A stretch of DNA of 64,000 bases from assembly GCA_963718295.1 (NCBI GenBank), contig CAVQYV010000006.1, positions 1 through 64,000 of the forward strand. The letters run 5' to 3'. The stretch is from CAVQYV01 sp963718295 [NCBI: uncultured Methylomirabilota bacterium]. Its GTDB lineage: Bacteria; Methylomirabilota; Methylomirabilia; CAVQYV01. Shown here in pieces: positions 27,220 to 35,992 of the stretch. The notes beneath the pieces are model-generated. The model was not told the origin of the DNA. It searched no databases and was given only the letters and a program-made list of their open reading frames with translations. The position numbers and the translations under genes were made by a program. Numbering within the stretch: the stretch's first letter is position 1; each line of letters starts with the position of its first letter.

Positions 27220-28278
27220 TCACAGGATTTCGATGCGCAGCTTCTCCTTGGGCGGCTCCCCCTCGGGCTTGCCTGGGGGGCGTTTTCGACGAGCCGCCCC
27301 GGCCGCTGAATATTGGGTCAGAAGGGCCTCTGCCTCCTGGCGAATGGCCTGCCGCAGCTCTTTCGGCTCCAGCACCTCCGCCTCCTGGCCGAATCCCAGG
27401 ATCCACCGCTTCAGGTCCAGGGTATCGGCGACCTCCAGGCTCATGAGCAGGCTGCCATCGAGTTGATATTGCATCTTCTGACTGGGATGCCAGAGGCGTT
27501 CCGCGATCCAAGGTGCCTGCCGGGAGGAGAAGAGGATCTTCACCTGCATGGGCTCTCCTCGCAGTCCGCCAAAGCTATCTTTGCCATTCTCCTCCAAGCT
27601 GAATCCCTCGGGCAGGACGAAGGTCTCGGAGGTGGGCCGCGCCGCCCGAATGCGCTCCAGAGAAAATGTGAGCACCTTCTGCCGCAGATGGCAATAGGCG
27701 ATGAGATACAGGCCGCCCTCTTGGTGCCAGAGCCGGTAGGGATCGATCTTCCGGGTCTGAACCTTGTCCTTGCTAAGGGAGTGGTATTGGATCTCCAGGG
27801 TCTGCCGGTCCATGATGGCCTGAGTGATCTGTTCGATCCGAGGCTTGGGGGCAGCATGGTCTTCGGAGTCGAGGGGACGAGAAGATAGTGCCCTCTCCAG
27901 TTCTTCCAGGAAGAGCCGCATGGGAGCCGGGAGGGAAGGCTGGATTTTGGCGAAGAGGGAGTTGAGGGATTCCTGAAAGGGAGTCCCCTTGAGGGACTGG
28001 CGGCACCCATGCGCCAGATAGAGGGAGATCAGCTCGGAATAGGAAACGGGCAGGGAGAACCCGGATCGGCCCTCCTCGGCCAGGCCCACGCAGGATTTGC
28101 CTCCCTCCTTTTGGCCGACCAGAGGAAAGCCCGCCGATTCGAGGTCCTGGAGGTCTCGCCAGATGGTGCGTTCCGAGCATTTGAGCTCCTGGGCCAGCTC
28201 GGCCACCGTTCTGTCCGATCCGGACTCCAGGAAACGAATCAGCTGCCATTGGCGAATGACCTGACTTTCCTGTGACAT
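27220..28278 (-). CDS. WYL-domain transcriptional regulator
   Basis: A 352-residue protein. The N-terminal winged helix (TVAELAQELKCSERTIWRDL, about residues 24-43) is of the DeoR/HTH_11 kind. The WYL domain lies at about 150-225 with KIDPYRLWHQEGGLYLIAYC, and a WCX-type C-terminal part follows. These regulators sense nucleic acids or small ligands and often control DNA repair or defence genes. I start at the ATG at 28278; a GTG at 28293 is possible. It sits 36 bases after maf and 72 bases before the 61-residue gene. A short basic tail (AARRKRPPGKPEGEPPKEKL) is added at the end. Confidence 0.9.
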   Translation of the reverse strand: MSQESQVIRQWQLIRFLESGSDRTVAELAQELKCSERTIWRDLQDLESAGFPLVGQKEGGKSCVGLAEEGRSGFSLPVSYSELISLYLAHGCRQSLKGTPFQESLNSLFAKIQPSLPAPMRLFLEELERALSSRPLDSEDHAAPKPRIEQITQAIMDRQTLEIQYHSLSKDKVQTRKIDPYRLWHQEGGLYLIAYCHLRQKVLTFSLERIRAARPTSETFVLPEGFSLEENGKDSFGGLRGEPMQVKILFSSRQAPWIAERLWHPSQKMQYQLDGSLLMSLEVADTLDLKRWILGFGQEAEVLEPKELRQAIRQEAEALLTQYSAAGAARRKRPPGKPEGEPPKEKLRIEIL

Positions 28279-28313
28279 TGCAGTATCCCGCACCCGATAA
28301 GATGGATCAGCTG

Positions 28314-28886
28314 CTATGCATCAAACCGCCGAATCAACTCTATCAGTTTGCCCACCGGCAGACCGACCACATTGGTATAGCAGCCCCAGATCTTGTCGAT
28401 GAAGATGAATCCTTTTCCCTGGATGGCATAAGCCCCTGCTTTGTCAAAGGGCTCCCCGCTCTCCAGATAGGTCTCGATGTCCGAATCGGAGAGGGGGTGC
28501 ATCTTCACTTCGGTGGTCTCCGCTGCCACCTCCTCACGACCGCTTCGGACCTCAATCAAGGCCAACCCGGTGGTAACCCGGTGGACCTTGCCGCTGAGGG
28601 TGCGGAGAAACTCCCGCGCCATCTCCTTGTCCTTGGGCTTTCCAAAGGGCCGGCCGTCCAGGTGAACGAGGGTGTCCGCGCCCAGAACCATCCCTTCCTT
28701 CAGGGGCGAAGCGACCTCCCGGGCCTTGTGGAGCGCCAACAGCTTGGCTGCTTCCACCGGATTCGGGTGGGGCATCTCCTCCTCATCCAGAGAACTGGGC
28801 ACGATCTCGATCTGCCATCCCAGGGCCCGAAGGATCTCCGATCTGCGAGGAGAGGCGGAGGCCAAAATCAGGGGGGTCGAGGTCAT
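28314..28886 (-). CDS. maf: Maf family nucleoside triphosphate pyrophosphatase
   Basis: A 190-residue house-cleaning NTPase. The N-terminal substrate motif LILASASPRRSEIL, the catalytic GADTLVHLDGRPFGKP and FDKAGAYAIQGKGFIFID are all intact. Maf proteins hydrolyse dTTP/UTP or modified pyrimidine triphosphates to monophosphates and limit their use in RNA and DNA. The start overlaps the DUF4321 gene stop by four bases. Confidence 0.95.
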   Translation of the reverse strand: MTSTPLILASASPRRSEILRALGWQIEIVPSSLDEEEMPHPNPVEAAKLLALHKAREVASPLKEGMVLGADTLVHLDGRPFGKPKDKEMAREFLRTLSGKVHRVTTGLALIEVRSGREEVAAETTEVKMHPLSDSDIETYLESGEPFDKAGAYAIQGKGFIFIDKIWGCYTNVVGLPVGKLIELIRRFDA

Positions 28887-29152
28887 ATCCTCTTGTAGAT
28901 AAAGGTGGCCAGGAAGATTCCCAGGAGGCTCAGTAGATTCAGCCTGAAGGAGAAGCCCAGGGTGAAGGTGAATACTCTGAGGTTGAGGGTCCCAGGGGGA
29001 TCCAATCCGAAGGTGATCGAGCGGGTGAAGACCTTCTCGATCAAGCCTCCGGGGGCCAACAGCCCCAACACCTCTCCTAATACTGACCCGATCAGGGCTC
29101 CAAAGAGCATGACCACGAAGAGAAGAGCAGCATTATCTTTTGCCCTGGCCAC
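28883..29152 (-). CDS. DUF4321 family small membrane protein
   Basis: An 89-residue protein with two transmembrane segments (LLFVVMLFGALIGSVLGEVL, residues 10-29; about 66-86) joined by an extended loop (TFGLDPPGTLNLRVF). DUF4321 proteins occur in deltaproteobacteria and Firmicutes and have no known function. Overlaps maf by four bases and follows amrS by 15 bases. Confidence 0.82.
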   Translation of the reverse strand: MARAKDNAALLFVVMLFGALIGSVLGEVLGLLAPGGLIEKVFTRSITFGLDPPGTLNLRVFTFTLGFSFRLNLLSLLGIFLATFIYKRI

Positions 29153-29167
29153 GGCTTTTCCTCCTAT

Positions 29168-30157
29168 TCAGGGACCCAGGATCTTCGCGGCTTGGCCGCA
29201 GCTTTCGCATTTTCCGTCCTTTACTCCCAATTTGAAGATGTGGTAGCCATCTCGGCCGACCAAGAGGTGATGGCAATGAGGACAATGGGTCGAGTTGCTC
29301 CCTCGATCCAGGATATTGCCCAGATAGACATAAGAGAGCTTTTCTTTGGCAATCTCCCAGGCCCGCATCAGGGTCTTCACCGGGGTGGACTCGATCTGCA
29401 TCTGATAATGGGGAAAATAGCGGGAGAAATGGAGCGGGGTATCAGGACCGAGCTTCTCTGCGATCCAGTCCGCCAGAAGACGGATATCTGACTCCGAATC
29501 GTTGAGGGTGGGGATGAGCAAATTGGTGATCTCCACCAGGCAGGTCCTGGAGGCAACCTCCGCGGTGTGCAAGACCGGGGGCAAAGGCCCCTTGCAGATC
29601 TTCCTGTAGAAATCCTCGCTCATGGACTTGACATCGATATTGAGGGCGTCGATCCAGGGGATTAGGTCCTGGAGGGGCTCCGGATTGATCAGGCCATTGG
29701 TCACCAGCACATTCTTCAGGCCCTTGCTTCTCGCCAGTTTCGCGCAGTCCAGGACGTACTCAAACCAGACCATCGGTTCGGAATAGGTATAGGCAAGGCC
29801 GAGAGAGCGGCCCTGCTGGGCTAATTCCACGGCCTTCTCCGGCTCCACCCGGCGGGTGGGCACCTGGGTCTGGGAGATCTCCCAGTTCTGACAGAAGAGG
29901 CAACCCAGGTTGCATCCGTTTCCCCCCAGGGAGAAGATGGTGCTGCCCGGGTAGAAATGATAGAGCGGCTTCTTCTCGATCGGATCATTCGCCATGGAGG
30001 CGACCTCGGCATAGTTGACCGCATAGAGCGCCCCATCCTGGACGGTGCGGGTGCGACAGATCCCGAATCCCTTCTCCTGGATCCGACACTCCTGGGGGCA
30101 AAGGTGGCAGCGGGCGCTTCCGCCTTCCAGTTTTTCGTAAAATGCAGCCTCTTTCAT
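29168..30157 (-). CDS. amrS: AmmeMemoRadiSam system radical SAM enzyme
   Basis: A 329-residue radical SAM protein. The cluster motif CNLGCLFC uses Cys82, Cys86 and Cys89. A Cys-rich N-terminus (ARCHLCPQECRIQEKGFGIC) and a C-terminal zinc-ribbon (HCPHCHHLL ... KCESCGQ) frame the barrel. The order fits the AmrS/PflA-like group that normally works with an AMMECR1 and a Memo protein. Neither partner is in this window. The reaction is not established. It starts just after the polysaccharide initiating transferase and is likely on the same transcript. Confidence 0.9.
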   Translation of the reverse strand: MKEAAFYEKLEGGSARCHLCPQECRIQEKGFGICRTRTVQDGALYAVNYAEVASMANDPIEKKPLYHFYPGSTIFSLGGNGCNLGCLFCQNWEISQTQVPTRRVEPEKAVELAQQGRSLGLAYTYSEPMVWFEYVLDCAKLARSKGLKNVLVTNGLINPEPLQDLIPWIDALNIDVKSMSEDFYRKICKGPLPPVLHTAEVASRTCLVEITNLLIPTLNDSESDIRLLADWIAEKLGPDTPLHFSRYFPHYQMQIESTPVKTLMRAWEIAKEKLSYVYLGNILDRGSNSTHCPHCHHLLVGRDGYHIFKLGVKDGKCESCGQAAKILGP

Positions 30158-30163
30158 CCCTTC

Positions 30164-31183
30164 TTATGCCTCATCTATGGGGGCCTTCCGCAGCACCATG
30201 CCGAAAATGAAAAGGGTACAACCGCTCATGAAGAGCGCAACGAGCGCCAGTCTGAAGGTCACGGAGGATACCAGGAAGGCAGCCAGGGCATGGGTCAGGC
30301 AGAAGAGGTAGATCAGCAGCACCGCCTCCAGCTTGCTCAGGCCCAGATTGACCAGGCGATGGGAGGAATGATCCTTTCCCCCTCGATAAAAGGGGACCCC
30401 TCTCAGCAGGCGCAGGAGGGTGACCAGCGTGGTGTCGAAGATGGGGTAAGCCAGTATCAGTACGGGGATCAGGACCGAGGTGGTGATGGTGGCGCTGTGC
30501 CAGGAGCCCAGGGCCGAAATCGATGCCAGGATGAAGCCCAGGACCATGGACCCTGCATCCCCCATGAAGATGCTGGCCCGATACAGATTGTAGCGGAGGA
30601 ACCCCAGGCAGGCCCCGGACAGCGCGGCTGCGATCACGAGGGCCTCGACCTGTTCGCGGCCCAGGAAGAGGAAACGGGCGGTGATGGCCGCAAAGGCCAC
30701 TGCGGAGATGAAGGCCACTCCTGCAGAGAGCCCGTCCATGTTATCGAGCAGGTTGAAGGAATTGGTGATGCCAATCATCCAGAGGAGGGTAAAGGCGACA
30801 TTGAGGTAAGGGAGATCGAGGAATTGAACGGATACCCCGCAGGCGATGACGATGGCCGCCGCGGTCGCCTGACCGAGGATCTTGATCCAGGGATTCATCC
30901 CATATCGATCGTCGATCAGCCCCAGGATCATGAGCAGGCCCGCTCCGGTCACGATACCGAGGATGGAGAGGCCCAGGGTAGATGAAAGGGCTACGGCCAG
31001 GGCGAAGGAAAGGTAGATCCCTACACCCCCCAGGAGGGCCAAGGGGCGGGCATGGACCTTCCGGTTGCTCGGCATGTCCACGAAATGAGTCTTGATCGCA
31101 ATGAACCGGAGCAGCGGAACCAGGATCAAGGCGCTGATCAGGGAGATGCCCCAGGGTTTCAGGATGGGGAGGAGATAAGGCAA
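30164..31183 (-). CDS. Undecaprenyl-phosphate sugar-1-phosphate transferase, WecA/TagO type
   Basis: A 339-residue integral membrane enzyme of the MraY/WecA family with about ten helices. Catalytic motifs are intact: GLIDDRYGMNPWIK, NSFNLLDNMDGLSAG, FMGDAGSMVLGF and DHSSHRLVNLG. It moves a HexNAc-1-phosphate (usually GlcNAc) from UDP-sugar to undecaprenyl phosphate on the inner face of the membrane and so starts chain synthesis. Last gene of the sugar locus in transcription order. The WecA-type start suits the Wzm/Wzt exporter found at the other end. Confidence 0.9.
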   Translation of the reverse strand: MPYLLPILKPWGISLISALILVPLLRFIAIKTHFVDMPSNRKVHARPLALLGGVGIYLSFALAVALSSTLGLSILGIVTGAGLLMILGLIDDRYGMNPWIKILGQATAAAIVIACGVSVQFLDLPYLNVAFTLLWMIGITNSFNLLDNMDGLSAGVAFISAVAFAAITARFLFLGREQVEALVIAAALSGACLGFLRYNLYRASIFMGDAGSMVLGFILASISALGSWHSATITTSVLIPVLILAYPIFDTTLVTLLRLLRGVPFYRGGKDHSSHRLVNLGLSKLEAVLLIYLFCLTHALAAFLVSSVTFRLALVALFMSGCTLFIFGMVLRKAPIDEA

Positions 31184-31193
31184 AATCGCCCTC

Positions 31194-32528
31194 CTATATC
31201 TTGAACACCCTGTCTCCCGAAACGTCTATGCCTCGGGTGGCATTTTGTGCATCCACGATAATGGCGCTGTGCTTTACGATCCATGGGATATCGAACACAG
31301 AGTGATTCACGGCAATGACCACGCAGTCCATTCCGGCCAGGGTTTTCTCATCGAGGTCCAGCGAGCGATGGTAAGGATGGACCGGCTTGGAATGATGGAT
31401 GGTGTCCTTCAGGTGCACCTCGGGGACGTAAGGATCATGGTAGCTGACCTGAGCCCCTTTGGTATCCAAGATCTTGAGCAATTCCAGGGCCGGGGAATTG
31501 CGGGGATCATCGATATCTCGTTTGAAGGCCGCCCCCAGGATGAGGACCTTGGCGTCCTTGATGGACTTATCCCGTTGGTTGAGGACATCCACGACTTTGG
31601 AGGCCGTGTAATGGGGCATGCTCTGATTCACCTCGGCCGCCAGCTCGATGAACTTGGTGTAAAAATCGTATTCCCGGGCCTTCCAGGAAAGATAATACGG
31701 GTCCACCGGGATGCAATGGCCCCCCACGCCCGGCCCCGGATAGAAGGGCATGAACCCGAAGGGCTTGGTGGAGGCCGCATCGATGACTTCCCAGATGTCA
31801 ATCCCCATCCGATCTGCCAGCTGCATCAGCTCATTGACCAGGGCAATGTTCACGGAACGGAAGATATTCTCCAAGAGCTTGCACATCTCGGCACTTCTGG
31901 GACAGGAGACGGGATAGATCTGTTGGGGGTCAATGATCAGGGAGAAGATGGCACCGGCAAGCTCCGTATCCCTCGGCGTGAGACCTCCCACCACCTTGGG
32001 GGTATTCTTGACCCCATATTTCCGGTTGCCCGGATCGATTCGCTCGGGAGAGAAAGCCAGATAGAAATCCTTTCCCGCTGCCAGACCCGTCCTTTCCAGG
32101 ATCGGAAGCACCTCCTCTTCCGTGGTCCCCGGATAAGTCGTGCTTTGCAGGATGATCAATTGCTCAGGGTGCAGGTACTTGGCAATCTCCGCGGAGGCGT
32201 CCGTAATGTAGTGGATGTCGGGGGCCTTGGCCTTCGTGAATGGGGTGGGGACGCAGATGAAGACCCCATCGATCTCCGAGAGCCTGCTGAAATCGGAGGT
32301 AGCAGACAGGTAACCAGCGGAAACCACCTGCTGTAGCTCACCTCCAGGCACATCGGGGATATAGCTGACTCCCCTGGAGATCTGCTCCACCTTTGCTTTG
32401 TCGATGTCGACTCCCAGGGTCTTGATCTTCGCTTTGGCGAACTCCAGGGCCAGCGGAAGCCCCACATAACCCAGTCCGATGACGGCCACCCGGACCGTCC
32501 TGCTCTCTATCTTCTCCTTGAGCCTCAT
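31194..32528 (-). CDS. Nucleotide-sugar 6-dehydrogenase, UDP-HexNAc type (WbpA/WecC-like)
   Basis: A 444-residue enzyme. N-terminal Rossmann motif VIGLGYVGLPLALEFA, central FSPERIDPGN, catalytic Cys in GPGVGGHCIPVDPYYL and a second Rossmann domain (KVLILGAAFKRDIDDPRNSP). GHCIPVDPYYL fits UDP-GlcNAc/ManNAc 6-dehydrogenases, which oxidise C6 to a carboxylate with two NAD+. Gives uronic amino sugars to the polysaccharide. Confidence 0.9.
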   Translation of the reverse strand: MRLKEKIESRTVRVAVIGLGYVGLPLALEFAKAKIKTLGVDIDKAKVEQISRGVSYIPDVPGGELQQVVSAGYLSATSDFSRLSEIDGVFICVPTPFTKAKAPDIHYITDASAEIAKYLHPEQLIILQSTTYPGTTEEEVLPILERTGLAAGKDFYLAFSPERIDPGNRKYGVKNTPKVVGGLTPRDTELAGAIFSLIIDPQQIYPVSCPRSAEMCKLLENIFRSVNIALVNELMQLADRMGIDIWEVIDAASTKPFGFMPFYPGPGVGGHCIPVDPYYLSWKAREYDFYTKFIELAAEVNQSMPHYTASKVVDVLNQRDKSIKDAKVLILGAAFKRDIDDPRNSPALELLKILDTKGAQVSYHDPYVPEVHLKDTIHHSKPVHPYHRSLDLDEKTLAGMDCVVIAVNHSVFDIPWIVKHSAIIVDAQNATRGIDVSGDRVFKI

Positions 32529-32540
32529 AAGGACTCCTTT

Positions 32541-33518
32541 CTACTTCTGCTGCGCATAATACTTCCGGCACCAGGCGATGGTCCTGTCCAGGCCCTCCTC
32601 CAATGAGATCTTGGCTTCGAACCCCAAGATCTGCCGTGCTGCCTCAACCGATGCCACCCGGCGTGGCGTATCCTCGAATAATTCACCGTAGGTGCTGCGA
32701 TAGGGAACCAACTGGATCTGGGAGGGGGACTTCAGTTGGGCTTTGATGAGCTCAGCCAACTCCAGGATCGTGGTCTCATGGCTATGGGCGATATTGAAGG
32801 CCTTGCCCTCCGCCTCCCCAACTTCACCCGCCAGCAAGGTTCCCTCAACGGTATCATCGATATACGTGAAACAGCGACCTTGGCTTCCATCGCCATGCAC
32901 GGTGATCGGTCGCCCGCAGAGGGCCTGTTGGATGAAGCGCGCCACCACGCTTCCATAGCCCTTCTCGTCCAGGCGCGGCCCATAGGAGTTGAAATAGCGG
33001 ACGATCGCTATGGGAAGCCCCTTGTTGGCATAGGCGAAGGCAAAGTGCTCATCGATCGCCTTGGACATGGAGTAGGACCAGCGGCTGACATCCGTGGGCC
33101 CCAGGATTCGATCCCCGTCTTCCCGAAAAGGAAGATCGCGGGATTTCCCGTAGATCTCTGAGGAGGAGGCGATTATGGTTTTCTTCCAATACTTGTATGC
33201 CGCGCTCAATACGATCTCCGTTCCCTTGACGTTGGTATAAATGCCGTGCAAGGGGTCCTCTACCACATATTTCACACCCACCACTGCCGCCAGATGATAG
33301 ATCCGGTCCGCCCGTTCCACGGTCCGGTCGATCAGGGATTCATTCAGGACCGTATCATTGATGAAATGAAAGCCCTCCTTGCCGAAAAGGTGCTGAATAT
33401 TCTGGATCTTTCCGGTGGAAAGGTTGTCCACCACATAGACTTCATCGCCCCGAGCGATCAACCGATCCACCAGATGGGATCCGATATATCCCGCTCCTCC
33501 GGTCACCAGGGTTTTCAA
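32541..33518 (-). CDS. SDR nucleotide-sugar epimerase/dehydratase
   Basis: A 325-residue extended SDR protein. NAD-binding VTGGAGYIGSHLVDRL at the N-terminus, Ser in IASSSEIYGKS and the catalytic Tyr-Lys pair in WSYSMSKAIDEHF. The pattern resembles UDP-glucuronate decarboxylases and GDP-mannose or dTDP-glucose dehydratases; the adjacent UDP-glucose dehydrogenase would supply UDP-glucuronate. Exact product not fixed. Lies 12 bases before the 31194-32528 dehydrogenase. Confidence 0.85.
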   Translation of the reverse strand: MKTLVTGGAGYIGSHLVDRLIARGDEVYVVDNLSTGKIQNIQHLFGKEGFHFINDTVLNESLIDRTVERADRIYHLAAVVGVKYVVEDPLHGIYTNVKGTEIVLSAAYKYWKKTIIASSSEIYGKSRDLPFREDGDRILGPTDVSRWSYSMSKAIDEHFAFAYANKGLPIAIVRYFNSYGPRLDEKGYGSVVARFIQQALCGRPITVHGDGSQGRCFTYIDDTVEGTLLAGEVGEAEGKAFNIAHSHETTILELAELIKAQLKSPSQIQLVPYRSTYGELFEDTPRRVASVEAARQILGFEAKISLEEGLDRTIAWCRKYYAQQK

Positions 33519-33528
33519 TCTACCCTCC

Positions 33529-34830
33529 TCATCTTCCCACGCCGAAATAGGAGAATCCCAGGTCCCTCATGGCTATCGGGTTCAGGAGATTCACCCCATC
33601 TACGATCACCGGCCCCTTGAGAAGACTTCGCATGCGTCCCATGTCCAGGTTCTTGAAATCGTCCCACCCGGTCAGAATGAGGAGGGCATCGCTGCCGTCG
33701 GCCGTCTGATAGGGATCTTCGCACAAGACCATATCTGGTATCAATTTGGCTGCCTGCTCCATCCCTTTGGGATCGTGCGCCCGGATATTGGCTCCATCCT
33801 GTTGAAGCAACTCGATGATCCGTACGGAAAGAGAAGTTCGGACATCATCCGTTCCGGCCTTGAAGGCGAGGCCCAGGATGCCGATCGTCTTTCCATAGAG
33901 AACGGCCCCCAGGGCCTTCTTGACCTTGGCTATGATGGATCGGATTTGATGCTCGTTCTTCTCATGGACTTCCCGCAGAAAGCTGGCTTCATAGCCATGG
34001 TTCTCTGCCATCTTGATCAGGGCCTTCAGGTCCTTGATGAGACAGGGGCCGCCGAATCCAATTCCCGCGCTCATATAGCTATTTCCGATTCTCTGGTCAT
34101 ACCCCATCCCCCGAGCCACTTCCACCACGTCAGCTCCCACATGCTCGCAAACATGGGCAATTTCGTTGATGAACGAAACTCGGGTTGCCAGATAGACATT
34201 GGAAGCATATTTGATCATCTGGGCATTGCGGATGGAGGTCTCGATCACCGGGGAGCCCAGGGGCGCGAAGAGGCTCGCCACCTTTCCCGTCGCCTGAGGG
34301 GAATCGCCGCCCACCACCACCCGGTCCGGATGGAAAAAGTCGTAAACTGCCTTGCCTTCCCGGAGGAATTCGGGGTTGGAAACCAGGTCGTAGTCTTGGC
34401 CTTTCTTCTTCCCCTGGGCGGTCAGGATGTTGGTGACCATCTCGAAGGTTCCGACTGGGACGGTGCTCTTGATGGCGATCAGGTGATAGCTATCCATCAC
34501 CGTCACCAGGTCCTCCGCCACCATGATGATCTGTGAAAGATCCGCCTCCCCATCCTCCTTGGCCGGAGTCCCTACCGCGATGAAGATGATCTCCGCTCCC
34601 TTCACGCCCTCCGCAATATCCACGGTGAAATCCAGCCGGCCTGCGGAAAGATTCCTCCAGACTAACTCCTCCAGGCCCTCCTCATAAATGGGAAGGATGC
34701 CTTTTCTAATCCCCTCGATGCGCCCCTGGTCAATATCTATCGCCATCACCCGGTGGCCCATCTCCGCCAATCCCGTGGCGGTCACCAGTCCCACATAGCC
34801 GGTGCCTCCTATGACCCCTATGCGGCCCAT
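33529..34830 (-). CDS. UDP-glucose/GDP-mannose 6-dehydrogenase
   Basis: A 433-residue enzyme. The start at 34830 (MGRIGVIGGTGYVG) follows AAAGGAGATT. Active-site Cys lies in GIGFGGPCLIKDLKAL, and VSNPEFLREGKAVYDF is the substrate-binding stretch. Oxidises UDP-glucose to UDP-glucuronate with two NAD+, feeding the SDR enzyme 10 bases downstream. The final residue of the active-site loop is Ile rather than the usual Phe/Tyr-Pro. A gap of 148 bases separates it from the GT2 gene upstream. Confidence 0.9.
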   Translation of the reverse strand: MGRIGVIGGTGYVGLVTATGLAEMGHRVMAIDIDQGRIEGIRKGILPIYEEGLEELVWRNLSAGRLDFTVDIAEGVKGAEIIFIAVGTPAKEDGEADLSQIIMVAEDLVTVMDSYHLIAIKSTVPVGTFEMVTNILTAQGKKKGQDYDLVSNPEFLREGKAVYDFFHPDRVVVGGDSPQATGKVASLFAPLGSPVIETSIRNAQMIKYASNVYLATRVSFINEIAHVCEHVGADVVEVARGMGYDQRIGNSYMSAGIGFGGPCLIKDLKALIKMAENHGYEASFLREVHEKNEHQIRSIIAKVKKALGAVLYGKTIGILGLAFKAGTDDVRTSLSVRIIELLQQDGANIRAHDPKGMEQAAKLIPDMVLCEDPYQTADGSDALLILTGWDDFKNLDMGRMRSLLKGPVIVDGVNLLNPIAMRDLGFSYFGVGR

Positions 34831-34978
34831 CCGTCGAATCTCCTTTCGCCTCTTACAGGGATAATTCCAGTCTCCGCAAGTCGGCTGCATCTATCATTAC
34901 TTACCACGAATCCCTCCCTTTTTCTACCCTATTCCTCATCCCTCGCAAATCCCGTGATTGGATCCGGCCAGGTGCCTC

Positions 34979-35992
34979 TCAGGTCTTTCTTCTCAGCCTC
35001 TTGCCCAGGAGGTTCAGAACCCCCGTCCAGAATCCGAGGCCCCAGGAGGCGTGCAATACCAGGAAGGAGAGGACGATCCCTGGCCAGAGGTGTAGCGAGT
35101 GACACTGGATGGCCTTCCAGAGGGCAAAGGCTCCCGCCAGGCCGAGATAAAGAATGAGGGCAGAGCCCAACCAGCAAGGAGCCGGATGAAAGATAAGACT
35201 GAGGCCTGCGAGAAAGATGATCCCGAAGACGAAGGCCGGCGCCACCAGTTGTCGGATCCTGAGCGAACGGGGATGCTTTGCGAGAGTCCGGACCTTCCAG
35301 AAACCATAGTGGAAGTATTGCAAAAAGAGGGCACGGGGGGACTCGCGGCAGAAATAGGTGGACCGAATCCGGGGAGTGCACAAGATGCGGCCGCCCGCAG
35401 CCCGCAGCCGATAGTTAAGCTCATAATCCTGATTGCAGACAAATTCCTCGTCGAAGAGCCCGATCCGGTCGAAGACTTCCCGGCGATAGGCACCCAGATA
35501 AACCGTATCGCTGAATTGCTCCTTTTCGGAATAGTGAAACTTCGAGCCCCCAATCCCAAAGGGCGAACTGGTGGCCAATGCGACCGAGCGTCCAAAATAG
35601 GTTCTTCCCACCGGGCGCATGAGCCCGCCCACGTTCTCCGCCTCGCCCCCTTTCAGGCATTCTACACACTTCGCCACATAATCGGGGGCAATTACCGTGT
35701 GGGCATCGACCCGGATTACGATTTCGCCCCGGGCGGCGGCGATGCCGATATTGAGTGCCGCAGGGACGATCTGGGCCGGATTAAAGAGGAGGATCAAGCG
35801 CCTTTCCGACCTCCGGAGCGCTTCCAGGGCCTGTCGGGTACCATCGGTGGAGTTTCCGTCTACAACGATCACCTCCATGCGGTCGGCCGGGTAATCCTGG
35901 GCCAGGACCGCGCCCAGGGAATCCGCCATGAGAGCGGCCTCGTTCCGGACCGGCATCACCACCGAGACGAAGGGCAAGAGGGGTTCGTTCAT
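34979..35992 (-). CDS. GT2 family glycosyltransferase with C-terminal membrane helices
   Basis: A 337-residue enzyme. GT-A motifs PFVSVVMPVRNEA, VIVVDGNSTDGT and VIRVDAHTVI are present, then an acceptor region with DEEFVCNQDYELNYRLR (the ED/QD catalytic motif). Three or four hydrophobic helices at the C-terminus (about 240-325) anchor it to the membrane. Resembles succinoglycan-type ExoM/ExoA transferases. Overlaps the upstream GT4 gene by four bases. Confidence 0.88.
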   Translation of the reverse strand: MNEPLLPFVSVVMPVRNEAALMADSLGAVLAQDYPADRMEVIVVDGNSTDGTRQALEALRRSERRLILLFNPAQIVPAALNIGIAAARGEIVIRVDAHTVIAPDYVAKCVECLKGGEAENVGGLMRPVGRTYFGRSVALATSSPFGIGGSKFHYSEKEQFSDTVYLGAYRREVFDRIGLFDEEFVCNQDYELNYRLRAAGGRILCTPRIRSTYFCRESPRALFLQYFHYGFWKVRTLAKHPRSLRIRQLVAPAFVFGIIFLAGLSLIFHPAPCWLGSALILYLGLAGAFALWKAIQCHSLHLWPGIVLSFLVLHASWGLGFWTGVLNLLGKRLRRKT